Below are positions 31,986-43,905 of a DNA stretch of 64,000 bases, one piece after another. This stretch comes from Fagopyrum homotropicum. Taxonomy: Eukaryota; Streptophyta; Magnoliopsida; Caryophyllales; Polygonaceae. The notes below the pieces were generated by a model, which saw only the letters and a list, made by a program, of their open reading frames with translations, did no database searches and had not been told where the DNA came from. Made by a program: the position numbers and the translations under genes. The stretch's first letter is position 1, and every line of letters starts with the position of its first letter. Location: positions 81,930,501 through 81,994,500 of the forward strand of contig BSWB01000004.1 of the NCBI GenBank assembly GCA_033239125.1, written 5' to 3'.

Positions 31986-34900
31986 TTACGTCGTTGGCTC
32001 GACATAACGGCTCAACTTCTCTGATTGTGCTTCCTCCAGCACCATCTCATGAATTGGATCGTTCTTTACTCCTTCAAGGTACGGCTTTAACCTTTGTCCG
32101 TTCACCTTGAACACCTTGTGAGTTTGGGGATTATAAAGATCCACAGCTCCGTGAGGGTATACTTCGGCTACCACGAACGGCCCCGTCCATCTTGAACGCA
32201 GCTTACCTGCGAAAAGTTTCAAACGTGATTGAAAGAGAAGTACCTTATTACCTACCTTGAAGTCTTTCTGGAGAATGTTTCATTCATGTCATGCTTTAGT
32301 CTTTTCTTTGTATGTAGTGGCATGGCCATATGCATCTAACCTCAATTCCTCCAACTCTTGTAATTGGAGTTTCCGGAATTCTCCCACTTCCTCTATGTTC
32401 ATATTGCACTTCTTTACCACCCACCAAGATTTATCCTCTAGCTCCACCGGAAGGTGGCAAGCTTTAACAAACACGAGCCTGAAAGGAGACATCCCGATAG
32501 GAGTTTTGTAGGCTGTCTGATATGCCCATAGAGCGTCGTTTAGCCTTGCACTCCAATCCTTCCGTCCGGGAGAGACCGTCTTTTCCAGGATGGTCTTTAT
32601 TTCCCGGTTGGATACCTCAGCTTGGCCATTTGTTTGTGGATGATAAGCTGTTGACACTCGTTGGTGGACATGGTATTTCTTAAGGCGAGCCGTGATCCTT
32701 CTTGTTGCCGAAATGGGTGCCCCTATCGCAGATTAAGGCTTTCGGAATTCCAAATCGTGCAAAATTGTTTTCCTTAAGAAAAGCTGCAACCACTTTTGAA
32801 TCATCAGTTTTGGTGGCCTTTACTTCCACCCACTTGGAAACATTTTCCACCGCAAGCAAAATATATGTGTGCCCTAATGAAGTAGGAAACAGCCCCATGA
32901 AATCAATCCTGCAAACATTAAATATTTCGCAAAATATAAGAGAGGATTGGGGCATTTCATGTCTCCTTGAAATATTTCCTACCCTTTGACATCTATCACA
33001 CACTTTGTAAAATGCAAAAGCGTCTCTAAAAATGTGTGGCCAAAAGAAACCGGCATCCAAAACTTTTCTTGCAATTTTGTTTGCCCCAAAGTGCCCCCCA
33101 CATGCTTCAAAATGAAAGAAAGTTAGGACGGATTGTACCTCATTATCCGGAATGCAATGGCTGATCACTTGGTCACTACAATGCTTACAAAGGTAAGGAT
33201 CGTCCCAACCGTAGTGTCGAGCTTCAGCCTTGCCATTCTCTCGTTGTGCCTTAGTGAAGTCTAGAGGACACTCCTTCCTGACAATGAAGTTCACAATATA
33301 GGCAAACCAAGGCTTAAAAGACTGGAGTTTAAGACAAACCTCTGTCGACAATTCCGTAGGGGCGCCTAGACTGAGCCACAGGGGCGGCTGGCCGCAGAGG
33401 CGGGAGGTGTGAGGCGCGAGGGCGGTTAAACAACATAGAGTTGTGTAAAATGTATCGTTTGGAAAACTTCCAGCTATCTCTTTTCCTTTTCCTCGATCCT
33501 CCTCTTCCTTTACTAGCCTACTCAAATGATCAGCCACCAGGTTCTCAGCCCCCTTCCTGTCCCGTATCTCTAGGTTAAACTCACTTAGAACGAGCACCCA
33601 TCGAATCAATCGTGGCTTTGCTTCCTTCTTCGCCATGGGGTACCTAAGAGTTGCATGGTCAGTGAAGATAACTATCTTTAGCCGAAGTAGGTACTGTTTG
33701 AATTTCTCAAGGGCAAAAACCACCGCTAACATTTCCTTCTCGGTGGTAGAGTAATTCCCTTTTGCTCCATTGAGTGTCATAGACGCATAATGGATCACAT
33801 GTGAAGCCCGTCTGTCTTTCTTCCCTAAGACAACTCCAACGGCGTAATCGCTGGCGTCACACATGATTTCGAAAGGTTTGTCCCAATCCAGAGAATGGAT
33901 GATTGGTGCGCTGGTGAGACATGCCTTCAAAGTGTCGAAACCTTTCTTGCAACTCTCATCCACTATGAAGGTGACGTCTTTCTTGAGCAATTCACATAAA
34001 GGTGCCAAGATTTTCGAAAAATCTTTGATGAAACGTCGGTAGAAACCTACATGACCAAGAAAAGATCGGATTTCCCGAACATTAGTAGGATAAGGTAAAC
34101 TTTGAATTACATCAACCTTTGCCTTATCTACCTCTATCCCTTTGGAGGATATTACATGTCCTAGCACAATTCCTTGCTCCACCATGAAATGGCATATTTC
34201 CGAATTAAGAACTAGATTGGTTTCAACACATTTTTTAAGAACAAGTTTTAAATGTCCCAAACATGCATCAAAACTGTCTCCGTGGACGGTAAAATCATAC
34301 GAGAAGACTTCAATGAAATTTTCTATGTATTCAGAGAAAATAGTTACCATGCATCGTTGGAAGGTGCCGGGTGCGTTGCAAAGTCCAAATGGCATTCTAC
34401 GGTACGCAAAAGTGCCAATGGGCAAGTGAACGTCGTCTTTTCTTGATCTTCCGGTGCAATAGCTATTTAGAAATAGCCCGAATATCCGTCAACGACGCAG
34501 TAGTATTGATGACCTGCAAGACATTCCAATATTTGGTCAATAAAAGGTAATGGGAAATGTTCTTTACGTCTTACCTTGTTGAGCTTGCGGTAGTCAATGC
34601 AAACTCTCCATCCGGTTTGCGTTTTGCTCGGGACCATCTCTCCATGTTGATTTTCCACCATTGTGATGGCTCCTTTCTTTGGAACCACTTGGGTTGGACT
34701 AACACAAGTGCTATCCGAAATACGGAAGATCATATCCGCTTGGAGGAGCTTCAACACCTCCTTCTTGACCACATCCATCATTGGCGGATTCAACCTCCGT
34801 TGAGGTTGCCTAGAGGGTTTGTCTTCATCTTCAAGTAAGATCCTATGCATGCAAGTTGATGGACTTATCCCTTTGATGTCCGCAATGGTCCATCCAAGGG

Positions 34901-35753
34901 CCGTCTTGTGTTCTTTTAACACTTTCACCAACTTGTCTTCTTGGCCGGTAGTCAACTTGTTGGAGATGATCACCGGCAAGGTATTGTTTTCTCCAAAGAA
35001 AACGTACTTGAGGTGGGATGGGAGGTCCTTCAATTCTATTTCTGGTGCCTGCACTATAGACGGAAAAAGCTTCTCGCTTGGGGTTAGTAAAGTGGGCCCA
35101 ATGGCCAAATTTGAGATAGGTAGCCTTTTATGCCCATCTAATTGGGCTAGGACCTCTTTCATGCTAGATGTTAATACATATTCTGATTTGAAACCATCAA
35201 TGTGATGCTCAATTACATTTTTCAATTCATCAACATTAGAATTATCAAAAACATCTTGCACAAAAGGTTCAACAATGTCAATAACATATAAAGAATGATA
35301 ATCACTAGGAAATCTCATTGCATCGTAGATGTCAAATTCCACTACTTCACCATCAAACTCCATGGTTAGTTTGCCACTAACATAATCAATTTTAGTCCTA
35401 GCAGTTTTCAGAAATGGCCTACCAAACAATATTGGTGCGGCATGCGAATCATTTTCCATATCCATTACAAAGAAATCAGCAGGAAATATTAGGTTGTCTA
35501 CCATTACTAATACATCTTCAGTTATCCCTTTAGGGTACACATTAGATCTATCAGCAAGTTGTACTACAATCCTAGTTTCCATTAATGGCCCAAGGCCAAG
35601 CGATTTGTAAATAGAATAGGGCAAAACATTGATAGAAGCACCGAAATCAATCATGGCTTTGTCAAAACGGGTTTCCCCTATAACACAAGGAATGCTTACC
35701 ATGCCCGGATCCCTGTACTTCTTGGGCATTCTCCGTTGGAAAACGGCCGACAC
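31986..35753 (-). pseudogene. ATH-1 protease, RT, RNase H and integrase (E8)
   Basis: In element sense, frame one (35753-34467) has protease MIDFGASINVLPYSIY and LFGRPFLKTART, then RT GWRVCIDYRKLNKV to DGYSGYF and a stop. After a frameshift, 34425-32680 has RRMPFGLCNAPGTF, EVFSYDFTVHG (the catalytic pair reads Y-D instead of D-D), RNase H CDASDYAVG, YSTTEKEMLAVVFALEKF, FTDHATLRY and VADHLSRL, the integrase zinc region HFEACGGHFG and CDRCQRVGN, and LLAVENVSKW (first catalytic Asp now Glu) and CDRGTHF. A second shift leads to 32657-31986 with NGQAEVSNREIK (catalytic Glu), stops near 32289, and the SRWTGPFVV tail. ATH-1 dyad motifs lie at 33355-33425, between RNase H and integrase. Confidence 0.9.
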
Positions 35754-37477
35754 ATGCTAACTTACTTGCACTTTTTGTTTCCCCTTAAGCTTCTGATTTC
35801 TCTTGATAGTGCATAGTTCCTTCAAGAAACGAGCATATTTAGGAATACTCTTCACTAACTTAAGGAAGGGAATGTTTACCTCGCATTTGGAGAAAGTCTC
35901 AAAGAGATCTTTGTCCTCAATGATTCTTCTCTCCTTTAGAGCCTCAGGGAAAGGAGCTAGTGGTTTCTCAGAGTACAGTCGCGGGAACTTAGGCCGGATG
36001 AAGAATCCTTTTCAGCAGGACCTTCTGTCGTGTTTTCCGCAGGGGCGGCTTAGGGGTTGTCACCGCAGGGGCGGCGTCTGCTCGGTGTTGGGCGCAGTTG
36101 CAGCCACCGGGGCGGCTTTGGGTTCGGTAAACTCGTCACAAGGTTTGCTTTGTGATTCTTTTGCTGGTTTTTGTTGGATTTGCTTCCCACTCGTCAATGT
36201 TAGGGCACTAACATTCTCCTTGGGGCTTATAAATGTCTAGGAAGGCAATCCTCCGGAAAATCTAGCTTCGGTTCTTGTAATGGCTTCCGCCATTTGCCCA
36301 ACCTGTTTTTCAAGGTTCTTGATGCTGGATTTTGTTGTTTGGACATGAGTAGCAAAATTTTTAGTCAAAACTTGCAACATATCTTCAGTTGTTTGATACT
36401 TACCTTGTTGGGGCTGTTGTTGTTTGTTTTGTTGATCCCTCCAACGAAAGTTCTTTTGATCACGCCAGTTGGGCATGAAATTTTGCGCATAGGGATCGTT
36501 CCTAAGCCTTTGCTGCTGTGGCTATCCATAACCCATTGCATTCACCTCAGCATCGTCATCTTGGACTTGGGGACACATGTCCGTTGGATGGTATGGGTCA
36601 GCACACACTCTACATGCCTTCAATTGTTGTTCGGTTCCCATAAGTGTTAATCTCTTCACCATTTCATTCAGTTGCGCAAGCTCATTGGAGATCTCACTCT
36701 TCCCGGACTTCACAGCATGAACACCTCTCTTGGAAGGAGTCCTTCCAAAGTTCCGGGTCCCTTCAGCTAGTTCCTCTATATTTCCAAAGCAAGGTCAGGG
36801 GTAGAGTTAAGAATATTACCTCCACAAGCCGCATCGACGATCCTCCATTCATTGTCTAGCAAGCCATTGTACAAGTACAAGACTAGATCTTGAGTCGAAT
36901 ATTCGTGGAAAGGACAACTGGATCGGAGGCGTGCGAATATTTCAAAGTACTCATATGGAGTTTCGTCCGCCTCTTGCTCGATGTTGCTTATAGCTTTCTT
37001 CAAGCTATTTGCCTTCTTGGTTGGGAAGTATCTCTCCAAAAACGCCTTGTGGAGGTTCTCCCAAGTGTCGATACTCCCGGATGGAAGGTAGTAATACCAA
37101 TCATCCGCTGCATCCTTGAGTGTGAAGCCGAATGCCCTCATCTTGATTTGCTCTTCGGTAATGTTGGCCGGCTTCATGCTCATACACACGGTATGGAACT
37201 TCCGAAGGTGTTTGATGGGGTCTTCACCACTTAGCCCATGGAAAGATGGAAGCAAGTGAATGAGACCCGGCTTGAGCTCGAAGTTAATTCCTTCCCCTAA
37301 TGCCGTTATAGTAACCGCAAGAGGGTTTTGAGCCAAAGTGGGCTGAGTGAGTTGACGAAGAGTGCGATCAGCCATTTCTTGTTGGAATTGTTGTTGTCTA
37401 CGTTGCCGGATGTGTGTCCTCTCAATTTCTGGATCAAAGGAAGCAAAGCCGGAGTTAGTAGCACGGGTTTGAACCAT
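35754..37477 (-). pseudogene. ATH-1 Gag and gag-protease linker (E8)
   Basis: Starts at 37477 (MVQTRATNSGFASFDPE). The capsid-type domain reads IHLLPSFHGLSGEDPIKHL, FGFTLKDAADDWYYYLP, AFLERYFPTKKA and ARLRSSCPFHEY. A frameshift near 36786 leads to LNEMVKRLTLMG and a CRVCADPYHPTDMCP zinc knuckle (CxxCx4Hx4C, about 36600). The frame then runs on with stops near 36522 and 36237. The linker holds three or more ATH-1 dyad motifs at about 36030-36115, then NIPFLKLVKSIPKYARFLKEL leading to protease. Confidence 0.85.
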
Positions 37478-37531
37478 AAAAATGGTTCAAACCAATAATC
37501 AATAATAACAATAAAATAAAAATAACTAAAC

Positions 37532-37549
37532 TCCCCGGCAAAGGCGCCA
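37532..37549 (-). other. Primer-binding site, tRNA-Asp (E8)
   Basis: In element sense TGGCGCCTTTGCCGGGGA, one mismatch from the tRNA-Asp complement used by E5 and E14, six bases inside the 5' LTR. Confidence 0.9.
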
Positions 37550-37554
37550 AAATT

Positions 37555-39054
37555 TGACAAGACTTTTATCTATGCTCGTTGTTATCTTATCAAAATATAA
37601 TCCCGACTTAGCACTAAAACGAGTATAGTGGTTAAGGGTCGAACCCAAGAGAGTTTAGTATTTTCATTAAATTCAGTTATTGATTATAGAAACAAGTAAC
37701 AAAGGGGGGGGTTGGTTGAATTGATGCACACAAAACTTATGGAAACAAGTAACGCAACAAGTAAGACAATGATGAGTGAATCTACACTAGGTTGATTCTA
37801 AGCATGCGATTGCTACTTTGGTGAGTTCCTTTTACAAGTTTTCAAGTAATCTCCCGTCTCGATCATATATGTGTTGAGCCAACCGGCATCAACACAACTT
37901 AACCGGTTAGTGTTTCGTAAACCTACAAAAACAATTAACAAGTTTGCTTTCAAAAAAGACTAAGGGATATAAAGAAAAGATTAAAACCGTTAAACTTATC
38001 TTTATATTTGTGTTCCTTTCCTTTAAGCAATTACAACCCATTATTACTTAAAGTTTACTACTACATTATAGACCCGAACCCGGAATCTATTAATCCTAGT
38101 TCTTTGCATGCATTTTAGAAACTAAGGTGATCAATCTCAAGTGATAGTAAAACATGCAATTAGACAATGAAGATCAAGGAAACACAAAGTATTACTGAAT
38201 GAAAACTTATATTAGGAAGAACTTACAACCAAAGTGACAATGCAGTTTCAAACCAACCCAATGTAGCAAGAGAGTTAGCAACTCATTACAAAGGTAGCAA
38301 GATAGTTTTAATGGAAAAAGTGGATTCTAAATTGGATGATAAGTGGATGATTCTAGCAATCAGCTAAGGACTATTTATACTACAAATGACACTAAATAGG
38401 ATTAAATGGCCGGCCCAAAACAGCCACCTTAAATGCCATAAAGGTGGTGTAAACAGCCGGAGTAAAGCTTCTGTCGTTGAACCGCAGGGGCGGCCTTCAG
38501 CTCCTTAGGGGCGGTGCAGGCGAAAACGCTTGATCTTCTTCATGGCCGCAGGGGCGGCCAGGCAATTCCGCAGGGGCGGATCTTTAATGCTCTTCAAACG
38601 TCTGACTCTCTTGTCGTTTTTTATGCCGAGCTGTCGGGGCGTCCTAGTGTCAACACGGGGGGGTGACACTGAGTCTTCATCTTCCAGCACCCAGGTTGAG
38701 GCGCAAGAAGAGGCGCGGGAGCGCTGGTCTTCTCTTCTTCAGGGCAGGTCACCACAGGGGCGCCAAGGGTTGACGCAGGTGCGATGACAGTCTTTGTGGC
38801 TGGCGCTGGTGAAGGCGCAGGGAGCGCTCCGGAGTGTGGTGTTACCCGCAGGGGCGGTGACACTGCTCCGCAAGGGCGGTGAAGCAACAGAAGCTTTGCT
38901 TTGTGAACGGTCTTCACTTCTAAGTGATTATAACTCCTTTATCTTCTTTTAGTCTTCTTCTTCTAGACCAAGGAGTTAGTAGCATAAACCGACACAAATG
39001 TAATAAAAATACTCTAAAAACTAACCTAAATGATAGTGATTCCATCACCTATCA
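37555..39054 (-). repeat. ATH-1 5' LTR (E8)
   Basis: 1500 bp, matching 27615-29105 with scattered differences and small indels. The G tract is 7 long here versus about 12 in the other LTR. Dyad motifs lie at about 38480-38880. TATA on the minus strand is near 38371-38380. It is followed by the CTAGT duplication. Confidence 0.93.
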
Positions 39055-39059
39055 CTAGT

Positions 39060-39700
39060 ACAAACTCTATTCCGTGATTTAACTCAGTAGTGATGGAGGA
39101 TCACGCGAATTCGAGCAACTAGCATGACCACATGAGGAGCATGATCAAAGAGCGTTTTGCCTTGCCTCTTTTATGAGGGAGAAACTGCAGGACTTTGTCA
39201 AGGCTAGCTTTGAGGATGTGCCGATAGTAGATGCCATCAATCGTTTCTAGGAGGAGCTGACACTACTAGGTCCAGCAGCATCTCCAAAGTACCAAAACGT
39301 ATATATGTTCTCCCGTCAACTAAGGAAGAGTACACGTTCTTACATGGCAGGTTTCCATTATGAGTCCCTGGCAAACTATCAGGACAAAGCCTCAACTTAC
39401 GAGCGTGAGCGGGCCAGCTAGAGGAGGACTGCTCAGACGGGACGGTCTGAGAAGAGACAACGTATTGGGCAGCCTAGTACCAGAGCATCAAGGTATGGGC
39501 GAGGCCTTACTTAGGGCCGCTCGAGTCTCCCAGCTTCTGCACAGACTTTTGATAGAGGCTGGTAGTGTTACAACTGCGGAGCATATAAACATGTGAGGAC
39601 TAATTGCTCGAGAGCCCCATTGACTTGCTTCTCTTGCGGCAAGCCTTGACATCGGGCTATGTTTTGCCGTCAAGGCAAAGCGTCATCACAGAAGGGTTCT
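39060..39700 (+). pseudogene. TEK Gag C-terminal half with two zinc knuckles (E7, part 2)
   Basis: Continues gag after E8. Readable parts include RSYMAGFHYESLANYQDKAS and, at about 39566-39670, CYNCGAYKHVRTNC and CFSCGKP-stop-HRAMFC: two CxxCx4Hx4C RNA-binding knuckles, the second with a stop inside. Further stops lie near 39248, 39419 and 39511. Zinc knuckles in Gag bind the element RNA for packaging. Confidence 0.75.
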
Positions 39701-39839
39701 TCCCCTGCTGGTGTAGCAGGAGGTGGGCAAAGACCGCCTCAACACCAAACACAGGGAAAAAAAAGAGTCCCGGACCGTCCTACTACTCAAGGGTCTACTC
39801 CAGGACCGAGTACAGGTAAAGGTCGTGATGGAGGTACTA

Positions 39840-41062
39840 GTGATACTAGAGGAGCTAGAGGTAGAGTTTTTGAGTTGAGGAGCATTGAGGAGCAGCCAGC
39901 ACTAGCTGTTAAAGCTACCATTTTGATTAATGGTTTACCTGTTATAGTTTTGTGTGATATGGGCGCTACACACTCTTTGATTTTTGATGCATTCATTGAT
40001 AGACTAACCATAGAGACAGTGTATGGTAGACCTTTTTTGATAGGATTACCAGATGGGGGTCAGGTTAGAAGTAGGGATGGCAATGGATCGGGTGGTGCGT
40101 GGATGACCCTGTCCGCCACCCGACCCGTGAGAAAATCTCATCCACCCCACCCGACCTGTCATCCGCCAAACCCATCACCCGCATCCGATCCACCCGCATC
40201 CAATGGATGAAGTGGGTGGATCGGGTGATATTCGGGTGTTCTACGCATTTCCTTTAAATCGATATTAAACTCGGATTCAAATGCGGAAAATTGATAATAA
40301 TAAAATAAATTCAATCCGAAAAGTTTTTTTTATAAAAAAACATGATAAATATAAAGTCAACACAAATCATTCAAGTGAAAATATTACAAGAAGTGTTATA
40401 AGTTTAAGTTCTTGAAAAATAAAGAAATTTAGCAATAGATAACATACAATAAGATTATAATAGGAAGTAAACAAATGTACAAATTTTGCTAAACAATCCG
40501 TAAATCACCAATTTATAAATTAAAAGGGAATTAAAGATCACTAAAGAAATAAACAATCAATAAATTTATAACGGGTGTAAGCGGGTGAAACGGGTCGGAT
40601 GGGTGGATGGATGATGGATTGGGTGATGGGTGGATGAAAGGCCCATCCGAATCCGACCCGATCCATCACCCGCTTTATCCGTCATCCGCTTTCACCCGTT
40701 TCATGTCGGGTTTTCACCCTTTTATTGTAGATCGGGTTATCGGGTGTCCGTCGGGCTCGGATGAAATTGCCATCCCTAGTTAGAAGTACCCGAGAGGTAC
40801 ACGGTTGTCCTATACATTTAGGAATACGCGATTTGTTAGTGAACGTCTTTGTAATGTTGCTGATACATGAGGAAGTCATACTGGGCATGGATTGGATGGA
40901 TAGACATCGTGGTGTGTTAGATGTTGGTGGGAGGACTATGACGGTCTCTACCGAGTCAGTTCAGATTGAGATTTTTCGAGGTTGGGACCTTGGAAAGTCA
41001 AGCATGGTTATGAGCGCAGTGGGAGCAGTGAGATGGATTGCACATGGTTGTGAGGCTTTCTA
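39840..41062 (+). pseudogene. TEK aspartic protease, interrupted by hAT E9 (E7)
   Basis: Before the insertion: RGARGRVFELRSIEEQPA and VLCDMGATHSLIFDAFIDRL (active-site Asp-Met-Gly-Ala), ending at DGGQVRS. After it: the repeated RSTREVHGCPIHLGIRDLL, then HEEVILGMDWM, VSTESVQIEIFRGWDLG and a stop near 41060. Apart from the insertion the frame is well kept, better than the gag before it. Confidence 0.8.
40072..40778. mobile_element. E9: non-autonomous hAT-type DNA transposon
   Basis: 707 bp with terminal inverted repeats TAGGGATGGCAAT / ATTGCCATCCCTA and a perfect 8-bp target duplication GTTAGAAG (40064-40071 and 40779-40786). This combination is typical of the hAT superfamily. Subterminal regions are packed with short repeats such as GGGTGGAT, ATCCACCCG and ACCCGTT in both orientations (about 40080-40250 and 40570-40760), the usual transposase-binding arrangement. 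The middle (40260-40565) is AT-rich with no ORF, so it encodes no transposase and depended on another element. Confidence 0.93.
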
Positions 41063-41072
41063 GTTTTATGCC

Positions 41073-41941
41073 ATGAAGGAGGATGAAAGTCCATCGTTAG
41101 AAGACATTCTAGTGGTCTGTGAGTCTTTGGATGTGTTTGATGAGCCATCCAGTTTTCCGCCTCAAAGGAGCGTAGACTTCGGCACAGACTTGGAGTCGAG
41201 GACGAGACAGATCTCGAAGCCCCCGTACTGTATGGCGCCTATCGAGTCGTTAGAGTTGAGGAAGCAAGTCGAGGAGTTGGCTAAGAAGGGCTTCATCCAC
41301 CCTAGCGTTTTCCCGTGGGGAGCACCTGTCCTCTTCGTGTACAAGAAGGACAGATCGTTGAGACTGTGATCGACTACAAAGAGCTGAACAAGGTAACAAT
41401 CAAGAACAAGTATTCTTTGCCCCGCATTGATGACTTATTAGATAAGCTTCAGGGAGCAACTGTGTTCTCCATGATCGACTTTCGCTCGGGGTATCACCAA
41501 CTGAGGGTGAGAGAAGAGGATGTGCATAAGACGGCATTTTGGACTCGATGTGGCCACTACGAGTTTGTAGTGATGTCATTCGGGCTCACAAATGCGCCCT
41601 CCGTCTTTATGGAGTTGATGAATGGCATATTCATCGACTTCCTGGATCAATTTGTGGTGGTCTTCATAGACGATAACCTGGTATACTCTCATAGCAGAGA
41701 GGAGCATACAGGACATCTGAGGACAACGTTGCCAGTTTTGCGGGATAGAGAACTTTATGCCAAGTTGTCTAAGTACGAATTCTGGATGCTAGAACTAGCA
41801 TTTCTGGGTCATGTGGTCTGGGTCGAAGGGATCAAGGTTGATCTAGAGAAGATCGAGTCTGTAGCAGTATGGACGACACCGACAAATGTCAAGAAAGTGC
41901 GCAACTTCCTTGGCTTAGCCGGTTACTACTGTCGATTGTGA
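41073..41941 (+). pseudogene. TEK reverse transcriptase (E7)
   Basis: The N-terminal part reads PPQRSVDFGTDLESRTRQIS to FVYKKDRSLRL and a stop at 41367-41369. A shift of frame there leads to IDYKELNKVTIKNKYSLPRI, MIDFRSGYHQLRV, FVVMSFGLTNAPSVFMEL, the catalytic VVVFIDDNLVYS (both Asp kept) and FLGLAGYYCRL, then a stop near 41939. One frameshift and one stop separate it from a readable RT. It lacks the duplication seen in E3. Confidence 0.85.
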
Positions 41942-42372
41942 AGGGATATTCTAGGATTGCCCGTCCACTTACCAGCCTGTTGAGGAAGATTACCCGGTTT
42001 GTATGGTCCAAGACGTGTACTCAGAGTTTTGAGGAGCTGAAGAGACGTCTGACTTCCGCTGACATCTTAGCGTAGCCGGAGGGCACAGTGGACTTTGTAA
42101 TCTACAGTAATGCGGAGAACTACCCGACTCATGATTTCGAGTTGGCAGCGGTAGTTTATGCTTTAAAGATCTGGAGACATTACATGTATGGCACTACAAG
42201 CCACATCTTCATAGACCATAAGAGTTTGAAGTATATTTTAACGCAATGGGAATTAAATAACCGCTAGCGTAGATGGCTTGAGTTGATCAAGGATTTTGGC
42301 GTTTAGATTCTGTACCATCCAGGGAAGGCAAACGTTGTCGCCGATGCCTGAGCAGGAAGACGCCTCGAGAGA
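41942..42372 (+). pseudogene. TEK RNase H, internally deleted (E7)
   Basis: KGYSRIARPLTSLLR, FEELKRRLTSADILA and a stop, then DFVIYSNAENYPTHDFELAA. The stretch between VIYS and ENYP that normally holds the GLGCVLMQ region (about 90 bases) is absent. It continues with IFIDHKSLKYILTQWELNNR and a stop, then ILYHPGKANVVADA. Dead. Confidence 0.75.
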
Positions 42373-43383
42373 AGGCGATTGTGAGACTTACAATTCAGCT
42401 TCTATTGCAGAGGGATCTAGCGTGGCTAGAGATGGACATCTAATTTCCTAATTCGGATGCCTAGTTATACACTTTAGAGGTTCTACCTGATCTATTCGGT
42501 GAGATCCAACAGGAACAGTAGACCTGACGCTAGAGATGGACGATTCACCTTGAGGTTCTGGTAGCAGATTCAGACTATCCTAGGGACAAGTTTGCATTTG
42601 ACGACTGAGTTTCATCCTCAGACAGATGGTCACTCAAAGAGGACCATTAAGACGTTGAAGGATATGTTGTGATCTTGTGTGTTGGAGTGGGGGACATGGA
42701 TGGTCTCATCATCTCCCATTAGTTGAGTTGTCGTACAACAACGACTAGCATGCATCGAGTGGGATGGACCGGTATGAGGCATTGTATGGGTGTAGATGCC
42801 GTACACCGTTATGTTGGGACGAGTCCAGCAGTATCAGTGGTATAGTGCTAGAGCACATTCAGGATGATATGGCTCGAGTAATGCTGATCAGAGAGCGTAT
42901 GCTGGCTGCACAGAGTTGCTAGAAAACGTATGCAGACAAGAGGCGTCGGCCTCTGAAGTTCAAAGTTGGGGCTCATGTCTGGATGAGAGTATCTCCGATA
43001 CGAGGCGTTAGATGGTTTGGCATAAAGGGGAAACTGAGTCCACGATATATCGGTCCTTTCGAGATTCTAGAAAGAGTTCGGAGAGTAGCATACAGAATGG
43101 CTTTACCACCGACGTTAGAGGGTGTTCACCCTGTGTTTCATGTGTGTCATCTGGAGAGTACATACCAGATCCGAGACACATCGTTAGTTGTGATGACTTA
43201 GTGGTTCAGCCGGACCACACTTTTATTGAGCATCCATTTGTAGTCCTAGAGCGAGGTGTGAGACGTCTTCTTTCGAAGGATATTCCTATGCTAAGGATAC
43301 AATGGTCTCTACGAGGACCTGATAAGGCTTCATGGGAGATAGAGAATAGTATCCAAAGGAACTATCTAGAGTTTTATGCCTAG
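42373..43383 (+). pseudogene. TEK integrase remnant with chromodomain (E7)
   Basis: The N-terminal zinc region and first catalytic Asp are deleted: sequence passes from a LPDLFGEIQQEQ-type segment near 42516 straight to DGRFTLRFWQQIQT (about 42538). HPQTDGHSKRTIKTL keeps Lys-Arg where the catalytic Glu region lies. The C-terminal part is clearer: RRPLKFKVGAHVWMRVSP, KGKLSPRYIGPFEILERV, EGVHPVFHVCHL, and the chromodomain-like end PMLRIQWSLRGPDKASWEI to NYLEFYA, stop near 43381. The chromodomain is thought to steer integration to heterochromatin. Confidence 0.8.
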
Positions 43384-43905
43384 ATAGATGCAACTGTAGG
43401 ATCCACGAGTAGATCTTAGTGCTATCTTGGTGAGTGTTATGTTACATGCTTATGTAATATGATGTGTCTTCGTGCTAGTTGTGATGTGTATATACGATCT
43501 TATTAGATCTTGTTTGCTAGCGCGAGCTGTGTATATAGCTGGAGATGGTTCTTTCCTCCATCCTATTGTGATATTATTAAGGTTTAGCTGGAGATGGTTA
43601 TTCCTCCATGCTATTATATGTGGACCTAGTTTGAAAGGAGGTGGTTTTCCTCCACGCCATTGTGATGTGGTTATAGGTTGGCTAGAGATGGCTTTTCTCT
43701 ATGCCTTGGTTAGCGTTTATGCTCATGTTACTGGAATAGATGATGCCTCCATGTTGTGCTTTGAGGTTATAGAATGATATAGGTTGATATCTTATGAGCG
43801 GAGATGTGATACCTGCGATAGAGAGAGTGTTATACCTCGGCGTATGGGTCCGAGAGGATTTGGGAATTGTTCAATTTTCGGGACGAAACTTGTTTTTAAG
43901 GGGGA
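43384..43905 (+). other. TEK 3' non-coding region with tandem hairpins and polypurine tract (E7)
   Basis: Holds four imperfect 47-49-bp tandem units, each with a small hairpin (starts 43541, 43590, 43637, 43684), then a further 200 bases, then the polypurine tract AAGGGGGA ending at 43905. A similar GACGAAACTTGTTTTTAAGG stretch precedes the 3' LTR of E10. Confidence 0.75.

Larger units (their letters stand above)
27615..39054 (-). mobile_element. E8: ATH-1 (Athila-like) LTR retrotransposon, structurally complete
   Basis: 11.4 kb on the minus strand with both LTRs, a tRNA-Asp primer site, gag, protease, RT, RNase H, integrase, an env-like ORF, and polypurine tracts. The perfect 5-bp target duplication CTAGT at 27610-27614 and 39055-39059 fixes both ends, and the flanks rejoin in TEK gag. 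This is the only copy in the window with every pol domain. Frameshifts and stops in gag-pol and env, together with lost catalytic residues in RT and integrase, show that it is now inactive in cis. Confidence 0.95.

Noticed and set aside
40072..40778. Duplicated protease segment of TEK
   Set aside because: Only the GTTAGAAG 8-mer repeats. The inserted DNA has its own terminal inverted repeats and is a DNA transposon.
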